Positions 42,956-52,567 are shown, numbered from the stretch's first letter. The stretch is DNA of 64,000 nucleotides from Sulfurimonas paralvinellae (GCF_014905135.1 NZ_CP041406.1:1178001-1242000); one strand, 5' to 3'. Notes: generated by a model from the sequence alone, not told the origin. Program-made: numbers and translations.

Positions 42956-44839
42956 ATGTTTGTTTTTGATACACTCTCTTTGGTTTTTGTCGCACTCATT
43001 TTACTAGGCGCAGTTCCAAATATTTTTTATTCAAGCGGATATCTGCCCCATATTGAGAGAAAAGCACACTACCAGTTGCACTATTTTGCATTTATCATCT
43101 CTATGCTCGGTGTTGTTGTCAGTGCGAATGCCCTTGTGTTCCTCTTTTTTTGGGAGCTGATGAGTCTCACTTCCTGGCAGCTTATTTTAACCGAGACAAA
43201 AGAGAAAGCCACCATCAAAGCAGCACGTTTTTATTTTATTATGACGCATTTCGGATTTCTCTTTTTACTGCTCTTCTTTCTCATTGTCACCGATGGAGAT
43301 TTGGAAATGAGTTTTGCGAGTATGAAGCTTATCGCCTCACATTTTGCCTATCCAACCCTGCTCTTTTTCTTTTTGGTTCTTGGATTTTTAAGCAAAGCAG
43401 GAGCTGTCCCTCTACATGTGTGGCTGCCATATGCCCATCCGCAGGCACCAAGTCCGGTCTCCGCACTTATGAGCGGTGTCATGCTCAAAGTTGCCATCTA
43501 TGGAATGTTTCGCTTTTTATTTGATGTGCTCTACCCTTGGCCGCTTGAATGGGGCATTGTAATCTTAACAATTGGAGCGCTCTCTTCACTTGTAGGTGTT
43601 TTATATGCCTTGAGTGAGCATGATATCAAAGCACTTTTGGCAAACCACTCTATTGAAAATATCGGCATCATTCTCATTGGTTTTGGCATGGGTATGATAT
43701 TTGACACATTGGGTCTGCATACACTCAGTACCTTTGCTTTCATCGCAGCACTCTTTCATACTTTCAACCACATGAGTTTTAAATCACTGCTCTTTATGGG
43801 TGCAGGTTCGGTGCTGCATCAAACCCATACAAAAAATATGGAAAAATATGGCGGACTTATAAAGACAATGCCCATTACCGCACTGACCTTTCTTATAGCA
43901 GCCGTCTCTATCTCCGCTCTTCCGCCAAGTAACGGTTTTTTAAGTGAATGGATGATATTTCAATCAATGCTCAGCTCATCACATATTGACAATATCTCTT
44001 TAAAACTGGCCATCCCTTTTGCCATCTTCGCTCTGGCTATGACCGGTGGCCTGGCGATTGCCTGTTTTGTAAAAGCCTATGGCATCACCTTTTTAGGTCT
44101 GCACAGAAGCACCAATGCAAAGCATGCCCACGAAGTCAATTTCCTTATGAAAAGCGGTATGATACTGATGACCTTTGTCGTACTCTCTTTGATGCTTTTT
44201 ACACCCTACTATATGGAGTACTTTGACAAAGTCTTTGTCGGGCTTGGCCGTGCCTCCATCTATGCAGATATTTTTCCTGAAGGTATATGGCATATGCACT
44301 CAGTCGGCATGAACGGCGGTATTGTTTCACCGCTTATTTTACTCTTTTCACTTGTAGGTGTTACCGCTTTTATGATGTTTGCATACAAAGTTTTCGGTGT
44401 AAAAACACGTCTGCACAACTCCTGGGCCTGCGGCTACAAAACATCACAAAAAACACAGTACTCGGCAACCGGATTTGCAGGACCGATACGCAGATTTTTT
44501 ACTTGGCTCTATAAACCTGATGAGCACTTTGAAAAACAGACAATTGCAGGTCACGAGACAAAATTTGACGCTTCACATTATGAAGTGCATGTAAAACCGC
44601 TCTTTGAAAAAATCTTTTATATCAATGTTGCAAAAGCGGTCAACTATATAAGCTACTGGGTCTATCGTCTCTCACACTTTGAACAAACACGCTATGCTGC
44701 GATGATATTCAACATTATGCTTGTTGTACTTTTTAGTTACAGAATCTTTTCACATGAATTTTCATGGGCAACTTTTGTCTTGGAGTTTTTCGTCATGATG
44801 ATTTCTGTCAAAATTTTAATTATTGGAGATAAAAAATGA
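42956..44839 (+). CDS. HyfB/NuoL-like antiporter subunit, copy 2
   Basis: The 627-residue protein is closely similar to the preceding gene product over its full length, roughly four residues in five by eye. This indicates a tandem duplication. The same Glu (FFWELMSL) and Lys residues (GVMLKVAIYG and MSFKSLLFMG) are kept, so both copies look able to pump ions. The ATG abuts the upstream stop. Two antiporter-type subunits of this class in one complex would raise the ions moved per electron pair. Its stop overlaps the HyfC-like start by 4 nt. Confidence 0.85.
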   Translation: MFVFDTLSLVFVALILLGAVPNIFYSSGYLPHIERKAHYQLHYFAFIISMLGVVVSANALVFLFFWELMSLTSWQLILTETKEKATIKAARFYFIMTHFGFLFLLLFFLIVTDGDLEMSFASMKLIASHFAYPTLLFFFLVLGFLSKAGAVPLHVWLPYAHPQAPSPVSALMSGVMLKVAIYGMFRFLFDVLYPWPLEWGIVILTIGALSSLVGVLYALSEHDIKALLANHSIENIGIILIGFGMGMIFDTLGLHTLSTFAFIAALFHTFNHMSFKSLLFMGAGSVLHQTHTKNMEKYGGLIKTMPITALTFLIAAVSISALPPSNGFLSEWMIFQSMLSSSHIDNISLKLAIPFAIFALAMTGGLAIACFVKAYGITFLGLHRSTNAKHAHEVNFLMKSGMILMTFVVLSLMLFTPYYMEYFDKVFVGLGRASIYADIFPEGIWHMHSVGMNGGIVSPLILLFSLVGVTAFMMFAYKVFGVKTRLHNSWACGYKTSQKTQYSATGFAGPIRRFFTWLYKPDEHFEKQTIAGHETKFDASHYEVHVKPLFEKIFYINVAKAVNYISYWVYRLSHFEQTRYAAMIFNIMLVVLFSYRIFSHEFSWATFVLEFFVMMISVKILIIGDKK

Positions 44840-45756
44840 TTATATATATTGTAAGTATTATTTTATTGGTGCTCATCTCACCTCTCTTACTCTCATACAT
44901 CAAAGCAACAAAGATGGTACTGCTTTTTAAACGCCCTATTTCCATTTTTCAAGGCTACAGAAACTTTTCAAAGCTCATGCATAAAGAGACAATCATCTCA
45001 GAAGAGACAAGTGCCATTACAAAATATGCACCTTTTTTGGTTCTCGCGCCTCTCATTGTTGTCATGTTTTTTCTTCCGCCTTTAGTTCATGGTAGCTACT
45101 ATGTAAGCTTTGTAGATGCTTTTACCATTACAGGGCTCATTTCGCTCTCAACATTTTTTTTAATGCTTCTAGGACTTGACAGTGCAAGTGCTTTTGGCGG
45201 CATGGGAAGCTCACGTGAGGCTTTTATCTCTGCTCTCGTTGAACCGGCTATGGTGCTTACGATCTTTTCTGTTTCACTCATGGCGGGTAATTTAGGAGTC
45301 GGACAGGCAGGTGTCAATCTCGCAGAGCACTTTCCAAAAGAGCATATGGCGAGTTTTCTTTTTGCTGCTATTAGTTTCTTTATCCTGCTCATCGCTGAAA
45401 ATGGGCGTATTCCCGTTGATAATCCGGAGACTCACCTGGAGCTTACAATGGTGCATGAGGCGATGATACTTGACCTGACCGGTGTCTATCTAGCCATTAT
45501 TGAAACAGCAGCTTCTATCAAATTTGTTATCTTTGCTTCACTTTTTGCTTCACTTTTTATGCCTTTTGGTTTAGAATTTGCAGCGCCGATTGCATTTTTG
45601 ATATTTATTGCCAAACTCTTTTTAATAGCAACAGTTGTTGCCTTACTCGAAGTAAATACCGCAAAACTGCGTCTCTTTAAGATACCAAATCTTTTAGGAC
45701 TCTCTATAGTATTTGCCTTTTTATCTTTAATTACATTTTATGTTTTAGGAGCGTAA
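44836..45756 (+). CDS. HyfC/NuoH-like membrane subunit
   Basis: The 306-residue, eight-helix protein corresponds to NuoH/HyfC, the membrane anchor that couples electron transfer to ion movement. Conserved sites are EPAMVLTIFSVSLMAG and ENGRIPVDNPETHLELTM, the loop facing the soluble arm. It overlaps the upstream HyfB-like gene and is 2 nt before HyfE. The length and motifs are normal for group 4 complexes. Confidence 0.85.
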   Translation: MIIYIVSIILLVLISPLLLSYIKATKMVLLFKRPISIFQGYRNFSKLMHKETIISEETSAITKYAPFLVLAPLIVVMFFLPPLVHGSYYVSFVDAFTITGLISLSTFFLMLLGLDSASAFGGMGSSREAFISALVEPAMVLTIFSVSLMAGNLGVGQAGVNLAEHFPKEHMASFLFAAISFFILLIAENGRIPVDNPETHLELTMVHEAMILDLTGVYLAIIETAASIKFVIFASLFASLFMPFGLEFAAPIAFLIFIAKLFLIATVVALLEVNTAKLRLFKIPNLLGLSIVFAFLSLITFYVLGA

Positions 45757-45758
45757 GT

Positions 45759-46352
45759 ATGGTTGATTTTCTTATTGGACTTTTTTTAGCCTCCCTTATT
45801 GTCGCCCTCTTTACCACACGGCTCTATCGACTGCTGCTGTGGTACTCAATGAACTCTTTAATGTTGGGTCTGCTGGCACTCATTATAGGGAAAAATCTGG
45901 ATGATGATGCCATGATTATAACAGGTATCATAACCATTGTTGTCAAAGCGATTGCTATTCCTTATATTCTTAAAAATTTAAGTCAAAAATTTCATTTTAT
46001 ACGCCAAATAACACCGGAGATAAAAGTGCAGTATGCCATTATGCTCGTTCCGGCCATCCTGGTTTTCACCTTTTACCTCTCAGAGCCTATCACCCATATG
46101 ATAAATACCAATGCCAACTATGTTGCAGTAAGCATCTCTTCCTTATTTTTATCCCTTTTATTAATGATGGAGCATAAAAATGTTGCACCAAAAATCGTAG
46201 GATTTCTAAGTATGGAAAATGCTCTCTTTTTACTGGGAATTACAGCAACGAACGGTATGCCGATGCTCGTAGAACTTGGTATCTTTTTCGATCTGCTCAT
46301 GGCTATTGTCGTCATCAACCTTCTATTTCATAAAGAGGAGCTCAAAGTATGA
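45759..46352 (+). CDS. HyfE/NuoK-like membrane subunit
   Basis: The 197-residue protein has about six hydrophobic helices and the HyfE layout: NuoK-like helices in the middle, with lysines and histidines (IVVKAIAIPYILKNLSQKFHF) characteristic of hydrogenase-4 subunits. It is presumed to be part of the ion path between HyfC and the antiporter subunits. It overlaps the HyfF-like gene by 4 nt. Sequence conservation in this family is modest, so the call leans on position. Confidence 0.8.
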   Translation: MVDFLIGLFLASLIVALFTTRLYRLLLWYSMNSLMLGLLALIIGKNLDDDAMIITGIITIVVKAIAIPYILKNLSQKFHFIRQITPEIKVQYAIMLVPAILVFTFYLSEPITHMINTNANYVAVSISSLFLSLLLMMEHKNVAPKIVGFLSMENALFLLGITATNGMPMLVELGIFFDLLMAIVVINLLFHKEELKV

Positions 46353-47764
46353 ATCTTACCCTTTTACTGCTGCCTGCCATCATCATGTTTGGTGTCAGCT
46401 TTTTTAAAAATGACAAAGCAAAATATCTACTTGCCTTTACATCCTTTGTCATTTTAGGACCAATTATTGAGCTTTTCTTACTTCCAAAACCTTATAATAT
46501 TTTAGGGAGTTATCTTGTTGCAGACAAGCTTGACACCTATGTTCTTCTCGTCTCTTCCATTGTCGGTATCGGTGTAACACTGGCACTTTTAACACTTGAA
46601 AAACATGTCAAGGTCTCCCCCAAAGCCTACAGAAAATTTTACAGATTTTTCGCTATTTTTTGGATTGGGCTTATCTTCTCCATTCTCTCAAATCATATGG
46701 GAATCTACTGGATAGGGCTTGAACTCGCAACACTCTCAACCGTCTATATGATCAAGACCAACTATACACCGGCTGCACATAAAGAAGCATGGAACTATAT
46801 GATAGTCGGTGCTATCGCCGTTTCACTCATACTCTTTGGTATCATCCTCATGTATGCTAGTGCCAAGCCGATCTTGGGTGAAGATGCAATGCAGTTCGAT
46901 TTGCTTCTGGCTCACGCAAAAGAGATACCATCGCCTTTTCTTTTTGAGATGGGCTTTGCCATTGCAACGATAGGTATGTTTGTTAAGATGGGATTTTTTC
47001 CAATGAACCTGTGGCTTGCAAATATTGAGCGGGCCTCTTTTTATCCTGTTGCAGCACTTTTTAGCGGTATTTTAGAATCAGCTGTCATTGTCGGTTTTTT
47101 TAGATTTTCAAAGATTGCAATGGAAGTCAATTATAATCATCTTTTTATCTTTGTATTTATCTATACACTGCTTACCATTTTCATAGTTGCTTTTTTAATT
47201 TTTCGTGCCAAAGATTTTATGCGGCTTTTTTCTCTCTCAGGCGTAGAGCACATGGCGCTTATTGTCATCTTCTGGGTAAGCGGTGCCCCATTTGCAGCCC
47301 TGCTTCACTTTGGAGCGCATGCCTTTTTAAAACCGGCTCTCTTTCTCTCAACCGGTGTGTTAGAGTCCAATGGAAAGTATAAAATAGCAGGAGCACTCAG
47401 AGGCTACAAAGGCATAAAGGGAACACTCTTTTGGTTCTTGGTATCACTCTTTTTACTTGCGATCATCTCTCTGCCGCCAAGTCCGATGTTCTTTAGTGAA
47501 CTCTATGGTTTTGGAGCGATGATAAGCACGGCAAAAGAGAGTAATCATATGCTTGCCATGATAGGTGCGATTCTCTTTTTACTTGCACTGCTCTCCATCA
47601 TCTTCTACCGTTTTGTAGCCATTTACCAGTCGATGAAGTATGAGGGTAAAGAAGAAGAAAAAACGGTATATTCAAGTGAGCTTTTTGCTCTTGTCATCTT
47701 TGCAATATCTTTGATGGCACTGCTACTTCCATCATCACTTGCATACCTAAAATCGATTGCGTGA
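46349..47764 (+). CDS. HyfF/NuoN-M-like antiporter subunit
   Basis: The 471-residue protein with about 14 helices belongs to the NuoM/N group. The key Glu is in GIYWIGLELATLSTVYMI and the key Lys in IGMFVKMGFFPMNLWLAN and HFGAHAFLKPALFLSTG. With the two HyfB copies it makes three antiporter-type subunits in the complex. It overlaps the HyfE gene by 4 nt, and an in-frame TTGCGTGAG (the 8-mer core) spans its end at 47758 to 47765. Confidence 0.85.
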   Translation: MNLTLLLLPAIIMFGVSFFKNDKAKYLLAFTSFVILGPIIELFLLPKPYNILGSYLVADKLDTYVLLVSSIVGIGVTLALLTLEKHVKVSPKAYRKFYRFFAIFWIGLIFSILSNHMGIYWIGLELATLSTVYMIKTNYTPAAHKEAWNYMIVGAIAVSLILFGIILMYASAKPILGEDAMQFDLLLAHAKEIPSPFLFEMGFAIATIGMFVKMGFFPMNLWLANIERASFYPVAALFSGILESAVIVGFFRFSKIAMEVNYNHLFIFVFIYTLLTIFIVAFLIFRAKDFMRLFSLSGVEHMALIVIFWVSGAPFAALLHFGAHAFLKPALFLSTGVLESNGKYKIAGALRGYKGIKGTLFWFLVSLFLLAIISLPPSPMFFSELYGFGAMISTAKESNHMLAMIGAILFLLALLSIIFYRFVAIYQSMKYEGKEEEKTVYSSELFALVIFAISLMALLLPSSLAYLKSIA

Positions 47765-47774
47765 GGAGGGAAAA

Positions 47775-49142
47775 ATGAGACTTATAGCACGTTACGCAAA
47801 AGAGTTACAAAATGATTTTGAAATTATCACAGTTTATGAAGAGACGATAGAAAAAGAGCTTGTTTCAAAAGAGCAGCCAAAGATTAAAACTTTAGCAAAA
47901 AAATACCCTGCAGCCATCTGGTTCGAGCGAAAAATGCATGATGATTTCGGCATTATCGTAGAAGATGCTTTTGACAAACGACCTTTGGTACAACAGGAAC
48001 GATTTCCTAAAGATATTCATCCTTTACGAAAAGATTTTACAAATACGCAACTTGAAGAAACGGAATATATTCCTTACAAATATGAAGCTATCAGCGGTGA
48101 TGGTGTCTTTCAAGTCGCCGTAGGTCCGATTCACGCAGGTATCATAGAACCGGGACACTTTCAGTTCTCTCAGGCAGGCGAAGATATGCTGCATCTTGAA
48201 GTACGCCATTTTTACAAAAATAGAGGCATCGAAAAGATGCTCGAAGGCAAAACCCTGCGTGAGGCAAAACCTGTCATAGAACGTACCAGCGGTAATGAGA
48301 GCATTGCTTATCAAATTTGCTGGCGTGATATCTATCTTCAGGCCTCACAACAGGAACTACCGCTTGCACTTAAAAAGCGACATGCACTTTTGCTTGAACT
48401 TGAACGTGTCATCCATCATCTTACAGATTTGGGATTTATTCCAAATGATGCAGGTTTTGGTGCAGCACTTGCCTATGGGTCAAAACTTGCAGAAGATGCC
48501 AGACGCAAGATGAAAGAGCTTACAGGGCACCGTTTTGGTTTTGGAGCCATTGACTTTGAAAACCACTTTATAGATACGGCTACATTTTCTGAGTGGCTGC
48601 ATGAGCTTGAGGAGAGCATAGAATTTTTCGAAGATTGGATTATGGACATACCTTCTCTTTGGGACAGATTTGATACAACAGGTATTTTAAGTCTCAAAAA
48701 AGCGCTCAAATACAACACTGTAGGCGTAGTAGCAAGAGCTTCGGGCCTCTCACTAGACAGAAGAATAAACAGCTTTTATCTTGAGCATGGTTTCATCATG
48801 GCAAGTGAGGTCAGCGGGGATGTTGGAGCACGATTTAAAGTACGCCTTCAAGAGGTAAAGAATTCTATCACGATGATGCAGCATTTTTTAGAAGAGGACA
48901 CTTCTACTTTAGAACTCTCTAGTATACATGATGGTTCTTATCACACGTTTACAGAGAGTTCCATTGGTGAACTTTTTATGGCAATTGACATCAAAGATGG
49001 CGTTATTGAGCGCTTTTTTGTAAGAGACCCAAGCTTTATGAATTGGCAGGCACTTCACCTTATGATGAGAAGTGACATCATCGCCGATTTTCCACTCATC
49101 AACAAAAGTTGTGATTTAAGTTATGCGGGGAATGATTTATGA
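47775..49142 (+). CDS. HyfG-like NuoCD fusion subunit lacking NiFe-binding cysteines
   Basis: This protein of about 455 residues joins a NuoC domain (FERKMHDDFGIIVEDAF and HPLRKDF) to a NuoD/hydrogenase large-subunit domain (GPIHAGIIEPGHFQFSQAGE). The two cysteine pairs that bind Ni-Fe are missing. Where hydrogenases have RxCGxC it reads ERTSGNESIAY near residue 170. The C-terminal DPCxxCxxR site reads NKSCDLSYAGNDL. It cannot be a hydrogenase and fits Ehr-like complexes. The ATG at 47775 has GAGGAGGG upstream; TTG at 47757 is less likely. The electron source is unknown. Confidence 0.85.
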   Translation: MRLIARYAKELQNDFEIITVYEETIEKELVSKEQPKIKTLAKKYPAAIWFERKMHDDFGIIVEDAFDKRPLVQQERFPKDIHPLRKDFTNTQLEETEYIPYKYEAISGDGVFQVAVGPIHAGIIEPGHFQFSQAGEDMLHLEVRHFYKNRGIEKMLEGKTLREAKPVIERTSGNESIAYQICWRDIYLQASQQELPLALKKRHALLLELERVIHHLTDLGFIPNDAGFGAALAYGSKLAEDARRKMKELTGHRFGFGAIDFENHFIDTATFSEWLHELEESIEFFEDWIMDIPSLWDRFDTTGILSLKKALKYNTVGVVARASGLSLDRRINSFYLEHGFIMASEVSGDVGARFKVRLQEVKNSITMMQHFLEEDTSTLELSSIHDGSYHTFTESSIGELFMAIDIKDGVIERFFVRDPSFMNWQALHLMMRSDIIADFPLINKSCDLSYAGNDL

Positions 49143-49645
49143 TTAAATTTTGGAACAAACGGGTAAAACATGGTGTTTTAACAGAAAATATTGAACTTGA
49201 CAGAGAACTTGAGAAAATCAAAAAAGAGATACAAGATAGTGTCAAGAAAAAATTTGCAGGCTCTTTGGCAATTCGGATGGTAGACAGCGGCAGCTGTAAT
49301 GCCTGTGAAGCGGAATGCAATGCGCTTGCTAATCCTTACTATGATCTTGAGCGTCTTGGTATCTACTTCGTAGCAAGTCCGCGTCACGCAGACGTCATGC
49401 TCTTAAGCGGCATCATGACCTTCAACATGACACCGCACGCAAAAGAAGCATATGAACAGATACCTGCACCAAAATGGGTAATAAGCTTAGGTGACTGCCC
49501 TGCTATGCAGGCCCCGTTTGAGAAAACCTACGCCATCAACGCACCGGCAGAAAACCACCTGCCAATCACCCACCACATAGCAGGCTGCCCGCCAAGTCCA
49601 CTTGAAATTATGCAAGGCTTACTGGAGTTTTTGCGAAAGATTTGA
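49139..49645 (+). CDS. HyfI/NuoB-like iron-sulfur small subunit
   Basis: The 168-residue protein carries the N2-type [4Fe-4S] cysteines in order: GSCNACE (Cys53 and Cys56), GDCP (Cys120) and GCPP (Cys150). The cluster should be intact although the partner has lost Ni-Fe ligands. It is the electron exit or entry point beside the quinone-like cavity formed with HyfG and HyfC. It overlaps HyfG by 4 nt and overlaps the convergent metal permease gene by 27 bp. No ferredoxin-like HyfA/HyfH gene is present. Confidence 0.88.
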   Translation: MIKFWNKRVKHGVLTENIELDRELEKIKKEIQDSVKKKFAGSLAIRMVDSGSCNACEAECNALANPYYDLERLGIYFVASPRHADVMLLSGIMTFNMTPHAKEAYEQIPAPKWVISLGDCPAMQAPFEKTYAINAPAENHLPITHHIAGCPPSPLEIMQGLLEFLRKI

Positions 49646-50386
49646 TCGAACGTTTTTATAAACAACGAAAAGCAGTGAGAAAAGTACTGTCACAAAGATG
49701 ATGCTATATCCAGTCGGCAGATCAAGATTATAAGAGCCGTAAAGAGCAATGACGATGCTCAGTGAACCAAACATCCATGCAAAATAGAGAGGATTGAACT
49801 TTTTTTGTACTATTCCTGCGTATGCCGGAGCTATAAGCAGTGCAAAGACGACAAGCACACCTGCAGACTGCACGGATGATGTTACGGTAAAAGCAAGCAT
49901 TATGAAAAATATCAGCTCTTTGGCAATTCCCTTGGTTCTTGGATAAAGAAAAAACATCACCAAAGAGATAGGAATGTAGATAGCTGCATCTTTGTAGAGT
50001 TCATCACTTGAGGTAAAAAGGATGTCAGCTGCACTCAGTTTTGAAAAAAGCTCCATTCCCTCTGCACTTTTAGCAAGTACGAGCATAATTGAAGATATGC
50101 CAAGGGCATACAAAAGCCCAATAAACGCCTCGACATTTTTTACATTTTTTGTCGCCCATGCAATGATAATAGCCGCACTTACCGCAAAGGCAAGTGTCAA
50201 CGCTGTCTGATAGGCTCCGTCCAAAAATGCAACACTCAGTGCCATACCGATGGCTGCTACCTGCCCTATTGCCAAATCGGTAAAGATCACACCGCGGCGA
50301 ATGATCTCCACACCGAAAATTGTATGAATATAGACCAGTAAAATTGCCAGCACAAATGCCGGCCATAAAAGTTCGATTATTTGCAT
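49619..50386 (-). CDS. Metal ABC transporter permease (ZnuB-like)
   Basis: The 255-residue protein has about eight helices and belongs to the ABC-3 permease family for Zn/Mn/Fe: RGVIFTDLAIGQVAAIGMAL and then VLVVFALLIAPAYAGI. It should work with the binding protein encoded just upstream, which overlaps it by 10 nt. No ATPase gene is in the window, so the nucleotide-binding subunit must be encoded elsewhere. It ends by overlapping the HyfI-like gene in the opposite direction. Confidence 0.87.
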   Translation of the reverse strand: MQIIELLWPAFVLAILLVYIHTIFGVEIIRRGVIFTDLAIGQVAAIGMALSVAFLDGAYQTALTLAFAVSAAIIIAWATKNVKNVEAFIGLLYALGISSIMLVLAKSAEGMELFSKLSAADILFTSSDELYKDAAIYIPISLVMFFLYPRTKGIAKELIFFIMLAFTVTSSVQSAGVLVVFALLIAPAYAGIVQKKFNPLYFAWMFGSLSIVIALYGSYNLDLPTGYSIIFVTVLFSLLFVVYKNVRSNLSQKLQ

Positions 50387-51258
50387 ATTCTCTGTGCTAT
50401 CGTATTGTAGAAATTCTCTAAAGTGTCACTGCCTTTTACCGCACCGACTTCATGTGGGATCACAGATACAGTAGCTCCTGTTTTTGCAGCTATGAATTTC
50501 GCTGTTCTTTTTTCATGGTAAACATCTTGAAGTATCTTTTTAACACCGTTTGCTTTCATCGCATTGATGAGTTCGAGTGTATGTTTTGAACTTGGTGCAA
50601 TGCCTGGAAGCGGCTCGATATTGCCGATATTGGTGATATCGTATCTTCTTAAAAAGTAGTTATAGAGTTCATGATACTGTACAATTTTTTTGACTTTACA
50701 CGCTGCCATCTTATTGTCATAGTTTGTAAGATATGCATTCCATTTTGCTAAGAACTGCTCTAAATTCTGCTGATACTCATTTGCGTGAGCAGGATCTATT
50801 TGAGAAAGTTTTTTTGCAATTGCCTTTGCCATAATGCTTACTTGATGCGGATCGGTTGAATAGTGTGGATTTCCCTGTGCATGAATGTCACCAAAAGCAC
50901 GAGAAACCGAAGCCGGCTTATCTATCATTTTGATGAAATGACTCATATCCAAAAATCCTTGTGCACCCACTTGGATCTTACCGTTATTCGCACTTTTAAT
51001 AAGCGGCGGCAGCCAGCCGAGTTCAAGTCCGCCACCATTGATGATGAGCAGATCAGCACGACGAAGTTTCGCAAGCAGTGAAGGCTTTGGAACGATAAAG
51101 TGCGGGTCATATTTGGAACTGCCAAGTACAACAACATGAACATTATCTCCACCTATACGTTTTGCTATAGCACCCATTGTTGCGTATGTTGCATCGACAT
51201 TGATTTCGGCAAAAAGTGAACCTGCCGTTAGTAAAATTGTTAAAAATATCTTCTTCAT
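50377..51258 (-). CDS. Metal-binding periplasmic protein of the ZnuA family
   Basis: This protein of about 293 residues has a signal peptide (MKKIFLTILLTAGSLFAE) and the cluster A-I metal-binding residues in DPHFIVPKPS, GNPHYSTDPH, QYHELYNY and DVYHEKRTAK. It captures Zn(II) or Mn(II) for the permease. There is no long His-rich loop as in some ZnuA, so Mn or another metal is possible. The start ATG at 51258 is chosen because GGAGGAGGAG precedes it; the longer frame upstream is read-in from the porin gene end. It lies 16 nt after the outer-membrane protein gene. Confidence 0.87.
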   Translation of the reverse strand: MKKIFLTILLTAGSLFAEINVDATYATMGAIAKRIGGDNVHVVVLGSSKYDPHFIVPKPSLLAKLRRADLLIINGGGLELGWLPPLIKSANNGKIQVGAQGFLDMSHFIKMIDKPASVSRAFGDIHAQGNPHYSTDPHQVSIMAKAIAKKLSQIDPAHANEYQQNLEQFLAKWNAYLTNYDNKMAACKVKKIVQYHELYNYFLRRYDITNIGNIEPLPGIAPSSKHTLELINAMKANGVKKILQDVYHEKRTAKFIAAKTGATVSVIPHEVGAVKGSDTLENFYNTIAQRICK

Positions 51259-51274
51259 CTTCTTCTCCTCCTCC

Positions 51275-52549
51275 TTAGTATGCGTGAGCGCCATGCGCAC
51301 CTGCAGCAATGTTAAGTGTCATCATGACAGAATCCACATCTTTTCTTTGATCATTTATCACTTTTGTTCTGTCATGAGAGTATTCAAGTCTCAAGCGAGA
51401 AAAAGGAAACGGCTTATACTGAAGCATCGCTGTATATTTGTCAAGATTATCAGTATTAATACCATTATATGCACTTAGATCTGTATCATTTTTAATAATC
51501 TTCTCATAACGAATACCGGCAGAGTAATTATTATTGTACTGATAGATAAGTTCAGAGTAGAATCCACCCTGTTTTTGTGTCGGATTGACTGTAGCGTTTG
51601 TATCTTTGTTTCGTTGCAGATACTCACTTTGCCATGTCAGTGCACTGTAACTGTTAAACTGTTCTCTAAAAGTAAGATCAACACCATAGACATCGCTGTC
51701 TTTTTCTAGATCTGTCTTACCATGAGCAAAACTGACACCACCTAAAACAGAAAGATCATCAGTAAGATCCAGACTTGATTTGATGTAACCTACATAAAGA
51801 TTATTTTTTTCAACATCACCGAAACTTCTGTCATTGCTTCCCTGCATTGCATCAACACCTGCCATGATGTACGTGTCTGTCGGTGCCACCCACTGAACCT
51901 GTAAACCCGGATCACTGATCATATCGGGACCAAAAAGAGCCTTATAGATAATAGGCTGTTCATCAAAATTCCAAGAGTGCTGATGTTTTTCATTGATGCG
52001 TCCAAAGGCACTTCTAAATTTACCTGCTTTTACACGCAGACCTGCCGACAGACTCGTTGTTGTCACATAAGCCTCTTCTATCTCAAACTCATCAGGATGA
52101 AGATGAAAAATTGCAAAGGCTTCAAAATAAGGATCGACCATAGAGTGCATCGCCACTTCGGCATAATTGAGATTAAACCCTCTCTCTTTATTAAACGGCA
52201 GTTCAGCATCGCCGGCATCCACAAAACCAGGAATCGCAAAGTTTTCATAATCACTGTTTTTGACATTACGTCCGACGGCAGACATATTCATGATAAGTGC
52301 AATGTCAGGCAGATAGGCATTTTGAGAGAAGCTGGATGATGTATCTTGAGCGTAAGCATTTGCTAATGCTGTGTTTTCACTTTCTGCCTCTTCTTGTGCC
52401 TCTTTTGTTTCCAGTTTATTCACTTTTTCAAGCAGCTTCTGCGTCATTTCCTGTTGTTGTTTGAGTTGTGCCTTCAAGGCATCGAGTTCACTATCACCAA
52501 ACAGCGAAGCTGCAGCAAATAGTGATAAAAATGTTACTTTTTTGTACAT
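51275..52549 (-). CDS. Outer-membrane porin-like protein linked to metal uptake
   Basis: The 424-residue protein has a signal peptide (MYKKVTFLSLFAAASLFG), a coiled-coil start (LDALKAQLKQQQEMTQKLL) and a beta-barrel body with alternating strands (AGLRVKAGKFRSAFGRI and YVGYIKSSLDLTDDLSVLGG). It ends with a His-containing HGAHAY. It looks like a trimeric porin or a zinc-regulated outer-membrane channel. As it sits directly before the ZnuA-like and ZnuB-like genes, it probably passes metal into the periplasm. The identity of the ion is open. Confidence 0.72.
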   Translation of the reverse strand: MYKKVTFLSLFAAASLFGDSELDALKAQLKQQQEMTQKLLEKVNKLETKEAQEEAESENTALANAYAQDTSSSFSQNAYLPDIALIMNMSAVGRNVKNSDYENFAIPGFVDAGDAELPFNKERGFNLNYAEVAMHSMVDPYFEAFAIFHLHPDEFEIEEAYVTTTSLSAGLRVKAGKFRSAFGRINEKHQHSWNFDEQPIIYKALFGPDMISDPGLQVQWVAPTDTYIMAGVDAMQGSNDRSFGDVEKNNLYVGYIKSSLDLTDDLSVLGGVSFAHGKTDLEKDSDVYGVDLTFREQFNSYSALTWQSEYLQRNKDTNATVNPTQKQGGFYSELIYQYNNNYSAGIRYEKIIKNDTDLSAYNGINTDNLDKYTAMLQYKPFPFSRLRLEYSHDRTKVINDQRKDVDSVMMTLNIAAGAHGAHAY

Positions 52550-52567
52550 AGATATCCTCTTAATATA

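Noticed and set aside
41069-44839. DAB-type bicarbonate transporter (DabA/DabB)
   Set aside because: The NuoL-like genes are followed by HyfC, E, F, G and I-like genes and no DabA-like partner is present.
41069-49645. Active group 4 [NiFe] hydrogenase (Hyf)
   Set aside because: The large subunit has neither cysteine pair needed for NiFe, and the maturation and ferredoxin-type subunits are absent.
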